From Limousia pullorum (GTDB lineage: Bacteria > Bacillota > Clostridia > Oscillospirales > Acutalibacteraceae): 11,044 nt of DNA. The stretch's first letter is position 1; each line of letters starts with the position of its first letter. The notes below the pieces were generated by a model. That model did no database searches. It was given only the letters and a program-made list of their open reading frames with translations, and was not told the origin of the DNA. A program made the translations under genes and the position numbers. The DNA lies in contig DVNG01000117.1 in NCBI GenBank assembly GCA_018714545.1, positions 1-11,044 of the forward strand, read 5' to 3'. Shown piece after piece: positions 1 through 6,358 of this stretch.

Positions 1-608
1 CAGCAGGTATCTGCACACCACAGACCTACGCATATATCACAGCATGAACATCCGGCTGCGCCGCCTCTTGGGTCGTATCCGCCTGCGCCGTAAGCTCTCT
101 GGCTGTTCATTCTGTTAAATGCAGCCCTGTATTCTGGGTTATTTGGGTCCATTGTGTATGCCTGTCTGAAACAGCTGTAAGCCTGTTCACTCCATCCCTT
201 ATTCATCATAACCATACCGTTAAGGAAATACCATTCGGCATTTCTCTGAGCCTGAGGTATGCTGTTGAGCGCCTGCTCCGCCTCGGCAATTCTTCCGGAA
301 TTTATCATCATTCTGATGTTCTGGAACTGGCTGCTGCCGGAATATCCATAACCTGTATAACTGTTTGAATTTCCGCCGGAATATCCGGAATAACCGCTGT
401 TGGCTGAGCCGCCTTTTTTTCTCATGTCGGTTATTGTGTCATACGCCTCGTTGATTTCCTTCATTTTCTCGTTTGCCAAATCAGCAAGAGGGCTATCAAC
501 ATAGTTGTCAGGATGATATTTTTTTGCAAGAGCTTTATAAGCTGCTTTTATTTCCTCGTCTGTTGCGTTTTCTGACACTCCCAAAACTTCATAGGGATTC
601 TTCATCAT
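1..608 (-). CDS. J-domain (DnaJ-like) protein with TPR-like region and cysteine-rich tail, C-terminus cut by window edge
   Basis: My translation of the minus strand from 608 gives 202 residues with no stop before the edge. Residues 4-65 are a J domain with the HPD motif at 32-34, the part that stimulates Hsp70 (DnaK) ATPase. Residues 66-92 are a Gly/Ser/Tyr linker. Residues 96-165 look like TPR helices (for example around GRIAEAEQAL and EWYFLNGM). The tail from 187 is cysteine-rich (CSCCDICVGLWCADTC) and continues off the window. It lacks the usual DnaJ zinc-finger arrangement, so it is not the housekeeping dnaJ. Two adjacent ATGs (608 and 605) follow a good AAGGAG site; I use 608. The start overlaps the end of the DUF5685 gene by 20 bases, implying translational coupling. 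Client and Hsp70 partner are unknown; a membrane or metal-binding role for the tail is only inference. Confidence 0.88.
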   Translation of the reverse strand, partial: MMKNPYEVLGVSENATDEEIKAAYKALAKKYHPDNYVDSPLADLANEKMKEINEAYDTITDMRKKGGSANSGYSGYSGGNSNSYTGYGYSGSSQFQNIRMMINSGRIAEAEQALNSIPQAQRNAEWYFLNGMVMMNKGWSEQAYSCFRQAYTMDPNNPEYRAAFNRMNSQRAYGAGGYDPRGGAAGCSCCDICVGLWCADTC

Positions 609-1467
609 TAAATTCTCCTTTTCCAAATAAAACCTTCCTCTGAACAAAAGGAAGCCCTTTGAGGTAAATGTTGTCTAAAATTCCTTTAAATCTTTTGATA
701 TCCGCAAGGTTGTAAGCGTTGTAGCTCAAACACATTGACTGGTTCAATACCTCATTGCAATATTTTTTTAAATTCTCATTATCTCCCTCATCTTTTATAT
801 ATTTAAGAAAGGGATTAAAGTTGCCGTCTTTTTTATCTTTCTCCAAGTCATCAACTGCATCGATGAAATAAATCCATCTTCCCAAGTGGTAACCAAGCTC
901 GGAAAATATTCTTTTTTCCATTTCGTCTTTAGCCTGCATCTCCATAACCGAGGCAAGCATTTTGGCTGTTGGCTCAGCCGCCATATCTATATGGCACATC
1001 TGATCCTCTTCCACCTGCTCCTGCATCTGTGACATTGCTGATACTGCTTCTTCATATTCAGGATATTTCTGCGCAGCTTTCTTTCTCCATCTTGAGAAAA
1101 AAGGATAAACAAGATAAGAACGAATTTTTTTACCTATTCTCCCGTCCCTGATATCATCTTTCAGTTTATAAAAAGCGGTTATAACTGACAAAGCCGCCGC
1201 TTTTTTCATATCGTCATTACCTGTGCCGCAAAAAACACATTTTTTCAGGGGATTAAAAGTACACCTTCCCTTATTGAAACAAACCTTTTGGTCATGAACA
1301 CCCATGCTGAGAGCTGCAAAGAATGTAAAATCATAACTTAAAATAAATCTCGCAAAAACAGAGTATTCCTTTCCCAGTGTTTTACAAAGGGCGCAGTATA
1401 TACTCTTGTATGTTTCGTATTCTTTTACAAGCAATTCGCTTTTTTCTATCTGTACATAACCAAACAC
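589..1467 (-). CDS. DUF5685 family protein, cysteine-rich, function unknown
   Basis: This 292-residue protein matches the DUF5685 family as I remember it: an N-terminus beginning MFGYV, a YCALC motif (Cys25, Cys28), Cys63, Cys69, and CVFC (Cys77, Cys80). The start is GTG at 1467; it gives the family's usual N-terminus and has an AGGA site 8 bases upstream, and the nearby ATG at 1478 is out of frame. Two acidic motifs stand out: DDIRD at 104-108 and DAVDDLEKD at 203-211, followed by DGNFNPF. They resemble the two metal-binding Asp motifs of isoprenoid or squalene/phytoene synthases, and the rest is predicted to be mainly helical. That function is inference. The four paired cysteines could bind a metal or Fe-S cluster. 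There is no signal peptide or clear membrane segment. The gene is first in an operon with the overlapping J-domain gene. Confidence 0.85.
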   Translation of the reverse strand: MFGYVQIEKSELLVKEYETYKSIYCALCKTLGKEYSVFARFILSYDFTFFAALSMGVHDQKVCFNKGRCTFNPLKKCVFCGTGNDDMKKAAALSVITAFYKLKDDIRDGRIGKKIRSYLVYPFFSRWRKKAAQKYPEYEEAVSAMSQMQEQVEEDQMCHIDMAAEPTAKMLASVMEMQAKDEMEKRIFSELGYHLGRWIYFIDAVDDLEKDKKDGNFNPFLKYIKDEGDNENLKKYCNEVLNQSMCLSYNAYNLADIKRFKGILDNIYLKGLPFVQRKVLFGKGEFNDEESL

Positions 1468-1506
1468 ACGTTACACATCCTAAATAGAAAATAATATATC
1501 ACGCTT

Positions 1507-1535
1507 ATTATACTATAACAAATTTATTTACGCAA
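1507..1535 (-). promoter_or_regulatory. SigA-type promoter for the DUF5685 / J-domain operon
   Basis: On the minus strand TTGCGT (1535-1530) and TATAAT (1512-1507) are separated by exactly 17 bases. Transcription would start near 1500, leaving a leader of about 33 bases before the GTG at 1467. It is back to back with the promoter of the HAD gene. Confidence 0.72.
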
Positions 1536-1570
1536 CCTTTTACGAAAATAAAGATAAAATAAATAATCTA

Positions 1571-1599
1571 TTGACGAACTCTGGTTAAAAACGTATAAT
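1571..1599 (+). promoter_or_regulatory. SigA-type promoter for the HAD phosphatase gene
   Basis: TTGACG (1571-1576) and a consensus TATAAT (1594-1599) are 17 bases apart. The predicted start near 1606 gives a leader of about 27 bases before the ATG at 1633. This is one of the closest matches to consensus in the window. Confidence 0.8.
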
Positions 1600-1632
1600 T
1601 TTACTAAAATATTCTAAAAAGGTTGTTTTTAT

Positions 1633-2190
1633 ATGAATGTATACGATTTTGACAATACAATTTATAAAGGAGACTCCACCGCTCATTTCTATTTTTTCTG
1701 CTTAAAAAGACATCCCTCAATGATAAAATATATCCCCTCTCTTGCCGCAGGATTTGCCGGATATTATATCTTTAAAAAAGGCGACAAAACCCACTTTAAG
1801 GAAAGGATGTACAGATTTTTAAAATGCATTGACCTTGAAAAGGATGTAAATGATTTCTGGGATAAGCACATTTCAAATGTAAAAGGCTGGTACTTAAAAC
1901 AGCAAAAGCCTGACGATGTTATCATCTCGGCGTCATCTGTTTTTCTGCTCACCCCTATCTGTCAAAAGCTTGGAATAAAATATCTTATCGCCTCACCTGT
2001 TGACAAAAAAACCGGAAAATATAATGGTCTTAACTGTCACGGAGAAGAAAAGGTCAGAAGATTTTACGAGGAATTTCCCAACGGCAAAATTGATGAGTTT
2101 TACTCCGACAGCAAAAGCGACACACCTTTAGCTCTTATTGCAAAAAAGGCATATCTTGTAAAAGGAAATATCATAAGTGATTGGAAATAA
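1633..2190 (+). CDS. HAD superfamily phosphatase, HAD-IB (SerB-like) type
   Basis: The 185-residue protein has all the HAD catalytic motifs. Motif I is DFDNT at 5-9, with Asp5 as likely nucleophile and Asp7 as acid/base. Motif II is IISAS at 97-101 (Ser99). The motif III lysine is probably Lys140 in GEEK. Motif IV is SDSKSD at 158-163 with Asp159 and Asp163 for magnesium. The helical insert between motifs I and II is the C1-type cap of the HAD-IB group, which includes phosphoserine phosphatase. It hydrolyses a small phosphorylated metabolite or lipid; the substrate cannot be read from the sequence, and a serine-pathway role is not supported by neighbours. The start follows a weak AAAAAGG site 10 bases upstream. 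It is the only plus-strand gene, monocistronic, with its own promoter, and converges on secF. Confidence 0.9.
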   Translation: MNVYDFDNTIYKGDSTAHFYFFCLKRHPSMIKYIPSLAAGFAGYYIFKKGDKTHFKERMYRFLKCIDLEKDVNDFWDKHISNVKGWYLKQQKPDDVIISASSVFLLTPICQKLGIKYLIASPVDKKTGKYNGLNCHGEEKVRRFYEEFPNGKIDEFYSDSKSDTPLALIAKKAYLVKGNIISDWK

Positions 2191-2203
2191 ATCTAATAAT
2201 ATC

Positions 2204-2233
2204 AAAAGCGTCACCCATAAGGATGACGCTTTT
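2204..2233 (-). terminator. Hairpin terminator between the convergent HAD gene and secDF
   Basis: AAAAGCGTCA (2204-2213) is perfectly repeated in inverse at 2224-2233. In the minus-strand RNA a G-U pair extends the stem to 13 base pairs with a 4-base UUAU loop, whereas the plus-strand RNA has a C/A mismatch there. It is therefore best as the secDF terminator, but T-rich sequence follows on both sides and it can also stop the HAD transcript. Confidence 0.85.
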
Positions 2234-2250
2234 ATTATGTATAAAAGAAA

Positions 2251-3207
2251 TTATCTTTTATTTGTATTTGCTTTTGCCAGCTTGTGATTCTGCCACATAA
2301 CCCAAAGTTCACCGGCGATGCAAAGTGATGAGAAGCAACCGGAGATAACACCGATTATCATCGGAAGAGCAAAGCTCTGAACTGAAGGAATGTTGAATAC
2401 CAAAGCAACAACATAAACTGTGCCGATAGCGGCAAGTGTTGTTACTGATGTGCAGATTGTTCTCTTCATAACGCCTGATGCGCTTATGTTAAAGAGTTCT
2501 GCAGCATTAACAGTATTTCCGAGGAGTTTCTTTTCCTCACGGACTCTGTCGTAAATAACGATTGTATCGTTAAGAGAATAACCGATAATCATAAGTACAA
2601 CAGCGATAAAGTTACTGTCTATAGGCATTCTGAAAATTACATACATGAAGTAAATCATAGCTACGTCATGTACAAGTGCAATCAAAGCCATAACGCCTGC
2701 GGAAAGACCGCCGATTTTCTTAAATCTTATTGTAACATAAAGAACCATAAGAACGCCGGCTATTGCAATAGCTGCAAGACATTTCCAAAGGAATTTAGCA
2801 CCCATGGAAGCTTCAACGGAGTTAGACTCAAGATATGCAAAGTTGTTGTCCGGGAATTTCTCCTCCAGTGCCTTTGTCATTGTATCCTGAACATCTGCAT
2901 TGATAACTTCGTTGCCTGCAAACTGAACGGAAATAACATAGGATTCCTGTCCGTCTGTTCCCAAAAGGTCTTTTGAAATTGCAAATGATACCTGAGTCTC
3001 AGTTGCATTCTGGAGTGTATCCTTAAGCTCTGTTTCATCAACTGTTCCTGTGTAAGAATACTTAACGATTGAACCGCCCTTGAACTGAATGTCCAGCTGT
3101 GTTCCGAAAATAAAATTGCAAATAATACCTATTGCTATTATTGTAAGGGAAATGCCGAAGAATATCTTTTTGTGACCGACAAAATCGAAAATTCTCTTAT
3201 TCTTCAT
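2251..3207 (-). CDS. secF: Protein translocase subunit SecF
   Basis: SecF works with SecD and SecYEG to complete protein export and membrane insertion, using the proton or sodium gradient. The 318-residue protein shows the family hallmarks: an N-terminal membrane segment at about 13-34, then LDIQFKGGS at 38-46, a periplasm-facing (here extracytoplasmic) domain to about 135, and five more membrane segments. Conserved motifs ALVHDVAM (177-184) and IGYSLNDTIVIYDRVRE (208-224) are present. The reading frame is open for 17 more codons upstream, but the ATG at 3207 has a strong GGAGGT site 7 bases before it and gives the expected N-terminus. The start lies inside the end of secD (11-base overlap), so translation is coupled. 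No residue of the key motifs is missing. Confidence 0.96.
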   Translation of the reverse strand: MKNKRIFDFVGHKKIFFGISLTIIAIGIICNFIFGTQLDIQFKGGSIVKYSYTGTVDETELKDTLQNATETQVSFAISKDLLGTDGQESYVISVQFAGNEVINADVQDTMTKALEEKFPDNNFAYLESNSVEASMGAKFLWKCLAAIAIAGVLMVLYVTIRFKKIGGLSAGVMALIALVHDVAMIYFMYVIFRMPIDSNFIAVVLMIIGYSLNDTIVIYDRVREEKKLLGNTVNAAELFNISASGVMKRTICTSVTTLAAIGTVYVVALVFNIPSVQSFALPMIIGVISGCFSSLCIAGELWVMWQNHKLAKANTNKR

Positions 3208-4597
3208 TTTTAGCACCTCCAAAGAAAGACTTTTTACGCAGGAATTTAAGTCTTGCAATACTCTTGAGCATCAAACGTGAGAGACCAACGCCCATGATGA
3301 AGTTTGCAATAACACCTGTGAGGAGTGTGTAACCGAAAGCGTAAACCGTACCTGTAGTTGACGGACCGAAAATACCGGAAAGTATCTGTGTCGGACCGAA
3401 AACAAAGAGAAGAATAAGGGATACAATTACAACTGTCATGTTTCCGTCGATGATAGCAGACAAGCTGTTCTTTGTTCCTCTGTCTATAGCAAGTTCCAAA
3501 GATTTTCCGCTTCTGAATTCATCCTTGATACGCTCTGCTGTGATGATGTTGGCGTCAACGCCCATACCTATCGACAGTATGATACCCGCAATACCAGGGA
3601 GTGTCATTGTAAATGAATTGAATACTGTGAAATATCCTGAGATAACTGCGATTGAAAGTCCAACCTGTCCCAAAAGTGCGATGAATGCAACAAAACCAGG
3701 AATTCTGTACATAATAATCATGAACAATCCGATTATAATAATTGCAATCACACCTGCATATGCCATTGCGTTCAGTGAGTTTAAGCCGAGAGTTGGGCTT
3801 ACTGAACCGTATGAAGCAGTCTCAAGCTGGAATGGCAAAGCACCTGCCTGAATTTTGTTTGCAAGGCTTGTTGCCTCTTCTGCTGTAAAGTCACCTGTAA
3901 TAACTGCCTTACCATCTGATATAACGTTCTGTACAGTTGGTGCTGAAAGCATTATATCATCCATCCAGATGGAAACAACTTTGCCGTTATACTCTGTGGT
4001 AATCTCTTCAAATTTAGCCGCACCGTCACTGGTAAATTCAAGGGATACAATGTACTTATTTGTGCTTGTATCAAAATTAGGAACAGCTGTTTCGATCATT
4101 GAACCATCCATAAGGATTTCCTCTGTGTCGCCTGTAGGAGTTTTGTAAACTATATCTCCCTCGCCGTCAAGATCAACACTTTCGTAGGAATTTCCCGGAC
4201 GGAAAGTAAGCTGTGCAGTTGCTGAAATTTCGTCAATTGCTTCTTTTGGATCGTAGCTTGTTTCATCCTCTTTCCAAGGGAAACGTACGATAATTCTGTC
4301 TGTACCATAGTCAGCGTACAGCTCATAGTCTGTAATGCCCTGTGAAACCATTCTTGTTTCGATGATTGTTTTCGCAGAATCAAGATCTGTTTCCGTTGCG
4401 TCAATATCTCCCGCCGGCTTAAATGTAGCCTCAACGCCGCCACGGATGTCGATTCCCCATCTTATGTCATTGACTCCTTTAATAACCGTTACCTTATTAT
4501 CTCCATTGTAATAAGATACACCGAATATTGCTGTGCTTGCAAAAACAAGTATAAGGAGGGCAACGATGAAGAATACCGGCTTTGGAACTCTTTTCAT
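3197..4597 (-). CDS. secD: Protein translocase subunit SecD
   Basis: SecD is the large partner of SecF in the export machinery and pulls translocating chains out on the far side of the membrane. This 466-residue protein has a first membrane segment at about 8-28, the motif WGIDIRGGVEATF at 47-59, an extracytoplasmic P1 domain with a KVVSIWMDDIMLSAP segment (206-220), and five membrane segments from about 277 to 440. The signature LPGIAGIILSIGMGVDANI (333-351), followed by ITAERIKDE, is intact. The P1 region is shorter than in E. coli SecD, as is usual in Gram-positive bacteria. The ATG follows a perfect GGAGGT site 7 bases upstream. It is the first gene of the secDF operon, behind its own SigA promoter and a structured leader of about 80 bases. 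Confidence 0.97.
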   Translation of the reverse strand: MKRVPKPVFFIVALLILVFASTAIFGVSYYNGDNKVTVIKGVNDIRWGIDIRGGVEATFKPAGDIDATETDLDSAKTIIETRMVSQGITDYELYADYGTDRIIVRFPWKEDETSYDPKEAIDEISATAQLTFRPGNSYESVDLDGEGDIVYKTPTGDTEEILMDGSMIETAVPNFDTSTNKYIVSLEFTSDGAAKFEEITTEYNGKVVSIWMDDIMLSAPTVQNVISDGKAVITGDFTAEEATSLANKIQAGALPFQLETASYGSVSPTLGLNSLNAMAYAGVIAIIIIGLFMIIMYRIPGFVAFIALLGQVGLSIAVISGYFTVFNSFTMTLPGIAGIILSIGMGVDANIITAERIKDEFRSGKSLELAIDRGTKNSLSAIIDGNMTVVIVSLILLFVFGPTQILSGIFGPSTTGTVYAFGYTLLTGVIANFIMGVGLSRLMLKSIARLKFLRKKSFFGGAKNEE

Positions 4598-4624
4598 GCC
4601 TGAAACCTCCAGTAAAAATAATTA

Positions 4625-4669
4625 TCTGCAAACGTCTTTGCTTAAACGGCCAGCAAACACACTTGCAGA
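4625..4669 (-). promoter_or_regulatory. Structured leader (nested stem-loop) upstream of secD
   Basis: In the secD 5' untranslated region an outer 7-base-pair stem (4625-4631 with 4663-4669) encloses an inner 6-base-pair stem (4637-4642 with 4652-4657) with a 9-base loop. It lies between the predicted transcription start near 4677 and the ribosome site near 4607. There is no T-run directly after it, so it does not look like an attenuator, and I find no ATG leader peptide. The role is unknown; it may affect mRNA stability or translation. Confidence 0.4.
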
Positions 4670-4682
4670 CGTAACAAAAATA

Positions 4683-4711
4683 ATTATAGAGTTTTTTTTA
4701 TTAAAAGTCAA
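4683..4711 (-). promoter_or_regulatory. SigA-type promoter for secDF
   Basis: On the minus strand TTGACT (4711-4706) and consensus TATAAT (4688-4683) are 17 bases apart. Predicted transcription start is near 4677, about 80 bases before the secD ATG. Confidence 0.82.
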
Positions 4712-4787
4712 TAGATTAGACAACTTTATCTCCAAAAACCGTCATTTTTTTATCAAAATAGTATTTTTTACCCAGCTTAAACAAGAA

Positions 4788-4824
4788 AAATGCGAAACAC
4801 AGAATAATCCTGCATTTCGCATTT
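4788..4824 (-). terminator. Rho-independent terminator of the aminotransferase gene
   Basis: A perfect 10-base inverted repeat (4788-4797 with 4815-4824) starts 19 bases after the aminotransferase stop. In the minus-strand RNA the stem extends to 15 pairs through two G-U pairs, with a 7-base loop, and is followed by a T-rich tract (TTTTTCTTGTTT). It isolates the aminotransferase from secDF. Confidence 0.85.
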
Positions 4825-4842
4825 GACCTTTAAATGATTAAA

Positions 4843-6126
4843 TTATTTATTTTCAAGCAATTTTTCTACTGCGGCAAGCTTTGCGCAAACACAGAAAATA
4901 TCCATTGCTGTTTCAAGCTCTGAAACAGGTGGGAATGTAGGTGCTATTCTGATATTGCTGTCTTTTGGATCCTTGCCATAAGGATATGTTGCGCCTGCGC
5001 CTGTGAGCACAACTCCTGCTTCCTTGCAAAGAGCAACAACCTTTTTAGCTGTTCCCTCCAAAACATCAACGCTTACAAAATATCCGCCGTTTGGATTGGT
5101 CCATGAAGCAATTCCTGTATCTTTAAGCTTTGTATCAAGCTTTTCAATAACTGTGTCAAATCTTGGCTTCAAGATAGCCTTGTGCTTATCCATATGCTTC
5201 TTCACTCCGTCCAAATCCTTAAAGAAGAGCATATGTCTGAGCATGTTTATCTTATCATAGCCGATTGTCTGCCATGAATATCTGTTTTTGAAAACCTTCA
5301 TGTTTGCAGGGCTTGAAGCCATTGCTGCAACACCGGAACCCGGGAAAGTAATTTTTGATGTGGAGCAGAAAAGAATTACGCTGTCCTCTGTTCCGTTCTT
5401 CTTACATTCCTCATAGATGTTCAAAAGATTATCAGGTGTATCTGTTACATCGTGGATGCAGTAAGCATTATCCCACATAATTCTGAAATCCTTAGCCTTT
5501 GGCTTGAGATTTGCAAATCTGCGAACTGTCTCGTCGGAATAAGTGATACCCTGTGGGTTTGAATATTTTGGAACACACCAGATACCCTTTATTGACTCAT
5601 CCTCTGCAACCAGCTTTTCAACCATATCCATATCAGGACCTGTAGGAAGCATTGGAATGTTTATCATTTCAAAACCAAAGTACTCTGTAACAGCAAAATG
5701 TCTGTCGTATCCAGGAACAGGACAAAGGAATTTTCTGTCTTTTACCTCATACCATGGCTTGCATCCCTCAACAATAGGAGCTGTCATCATACATGCTATT
5801 GTATCAAACATCATGTTAAGGCTTGAGTTGCCGCCTACCATAACATTTTCAGGCTCTACACCAAGAAGCTGTGCAAAAAGCTCTTTACATGATGGAATAC
5901 CATCAAGAAGTCCGTAGTTTCTGCAATCAAGACCGTCTCTTGTTTTACATTCTGTACCGCTGTTTACGATGTCAAGCATTCTCTCGGAGATATCAAGCTG
6001 CTCTTTTCCCGGCTTACCTCTGGACATATCCAGCTTGAGTCCCATTGCCTTATATCCGTCAAATTCCTTCTGCAAGGAGTCCTTTTCCTTCAACAGCTCT
6101 TCCTTGTTCATCTCTTTATAAAACAT
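4843..6126 (-). CDS. PLP-dependent aminotransferase, alternative aspartate aminotransferase family
   Basis: The 427-residue protein is a fold-type I, PLP-dependent transaminase. Its N-terminus (MSRGKPG at 34-40) and overall pattern fit the Asp_aminotransf family (MocR-like aminotransferases described as alternative aspartate aminotransferases), which transfer the amino group of aspartate or similar acids to 2-oxoglutarate. The visible active-site residues are GNSS at 99-102 (cofactor phosphate), SNPQG at 189-193, Asp219 in WDNAY (cofactor ring nitrogen), Lys258 in STSK (Schiff base), and Arg393 in NIRIAPTFPP (substrate carboxylate). No DNA-binding domain is attached, so it is an enzyme, not a GntR/MocR regulator. 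The frame is open 12 codons further upstream, but the ATG at 6126 has a GAGGTG site 8 bases before it. It is soluble and monocistronic. The exact substrate is inferred from family only. Confidence 0.92.
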   Translation of the reverse strand: MFYKEMNKEELLKEKDSLQKEFDGYKAMGLKLDMSRGKPGKEQLDISERMLDIVNSGTECKTRDGLDCRNYGLLDGIPSCKELFAQLLGVEPENVMVGGNSSLNMMFDTIACMMTAPIVEGCKPWYEVKDRKFLCPVPGYDRHFAVTEYFGFEMINIPMLPTGPDMDMVEKLVAEDESIKGIWCVPKYSNPQGITYSDETVRRFANLKPKAKDFRIMWDNAYCIHDVTDTPDNLLNIYEECKKNGTEDSVILFCSTSKITFPGSGVAAMASSPANMKVFKNRYSWQTIGYDKINMLRHMLFFKDLDGVKKHMDKHKAILKPRFDTVIEKLDTKLKDTGIASWTNPNGGYFVSVDVLEGTAKKVVALCKEAGVVLTGAGATYPYGKDPKDSNIRIAPTFPPVSELETAMDIFCVCAKLAAVEKLLENK

Positions 6127-6177
6127 TTTGCCGTCACCTCGTAAAAAAATTGCATTATTCATTCGTGAACCTTTTAT

Positions 6178-6206
6178 ATTTTATTATATAACAAGAAAAA
6201 ATGCAA
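6178..6206 (-). promoter_or_regulatory. Probable SigA promoter for the aminotransferase gene
   Basis: On the minus strand TTGCAT (6206-6201) and TAAAAT (6183-6178) are 17 bases apart, about 50 bases upstream of the ATG at 6126. A better TATAAT sits at 6188-6183 but lacks a good -35 box at proper spacing. Confidence 0.55.
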
Positions 6207-6232
6207 GTTATTTTCTAAATTCCTGCATTTTT
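6197..6232. repeat. 9-base inverted repeat over the -35 box of the aminotransferase promoter
   Basis: AAAAATGCA (6197-6205) is perfectly repeated in inverse at 6224-6232 with an 18-base spacer. The left arm covers the proposed -35 box (6201-6206), which is where a repressor site could lie. A/T-rich background makes chance possible. Confidence 0.35.
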
Positions 6233-6244
6233 AGAACAATACAC

Positions 6245-6278
6245 AAAAAAACCCACTACCCTGCAACGGGTAATGGGT
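6245..6278 (-). terminator. Rho-independent terminator of the Wzz/kinase operon
   Basis: The minus-strand RNA forms an 11-pair stem (6278-6268 with 6261-6251, one G-U pair) with a 6-base loop, directly followed by seven T residues (6251-6245). It lies about 80 bases after the kinase stop and shows that the operon ends there, before any further polysaccharide gene. Confidence 0.92.
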
Positions 6279-6358
6279 GTTGTGTACAAATAAAACTGTA
6301 AGTCAACCTGTATAAATCTTTAAAACAAGATTATCATAAACTTTTCTTACAGATTTTA

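Noticed and set aside
3208..3258. N-terminal extension of SecF by 17 residues
   Set aside because: The extension lies inside secD, has no ribosome site, and is not SecF-like; the ATG at 3207 has a perfect GGAGGT site.
3438..4148. Two open frames on the plus strand opposite secD
   Set aside because: Antisense shadows of a conserved gene with low-complexity translations and no promoter or ribosome site.
4150..4443. 97-residue open frame on the minus strand within secD
   Set aside because: Out-of-frame shadow of the secD P1 domain; no ribosome site and no recognisable protein.
6127..6162. N-terminal extension of the aminotransferase by 12 residues
   Set aside because: The extension covers the ribosome site (GAGGTG) of the ATG at 6126 and does not resemble the family N-terminus.
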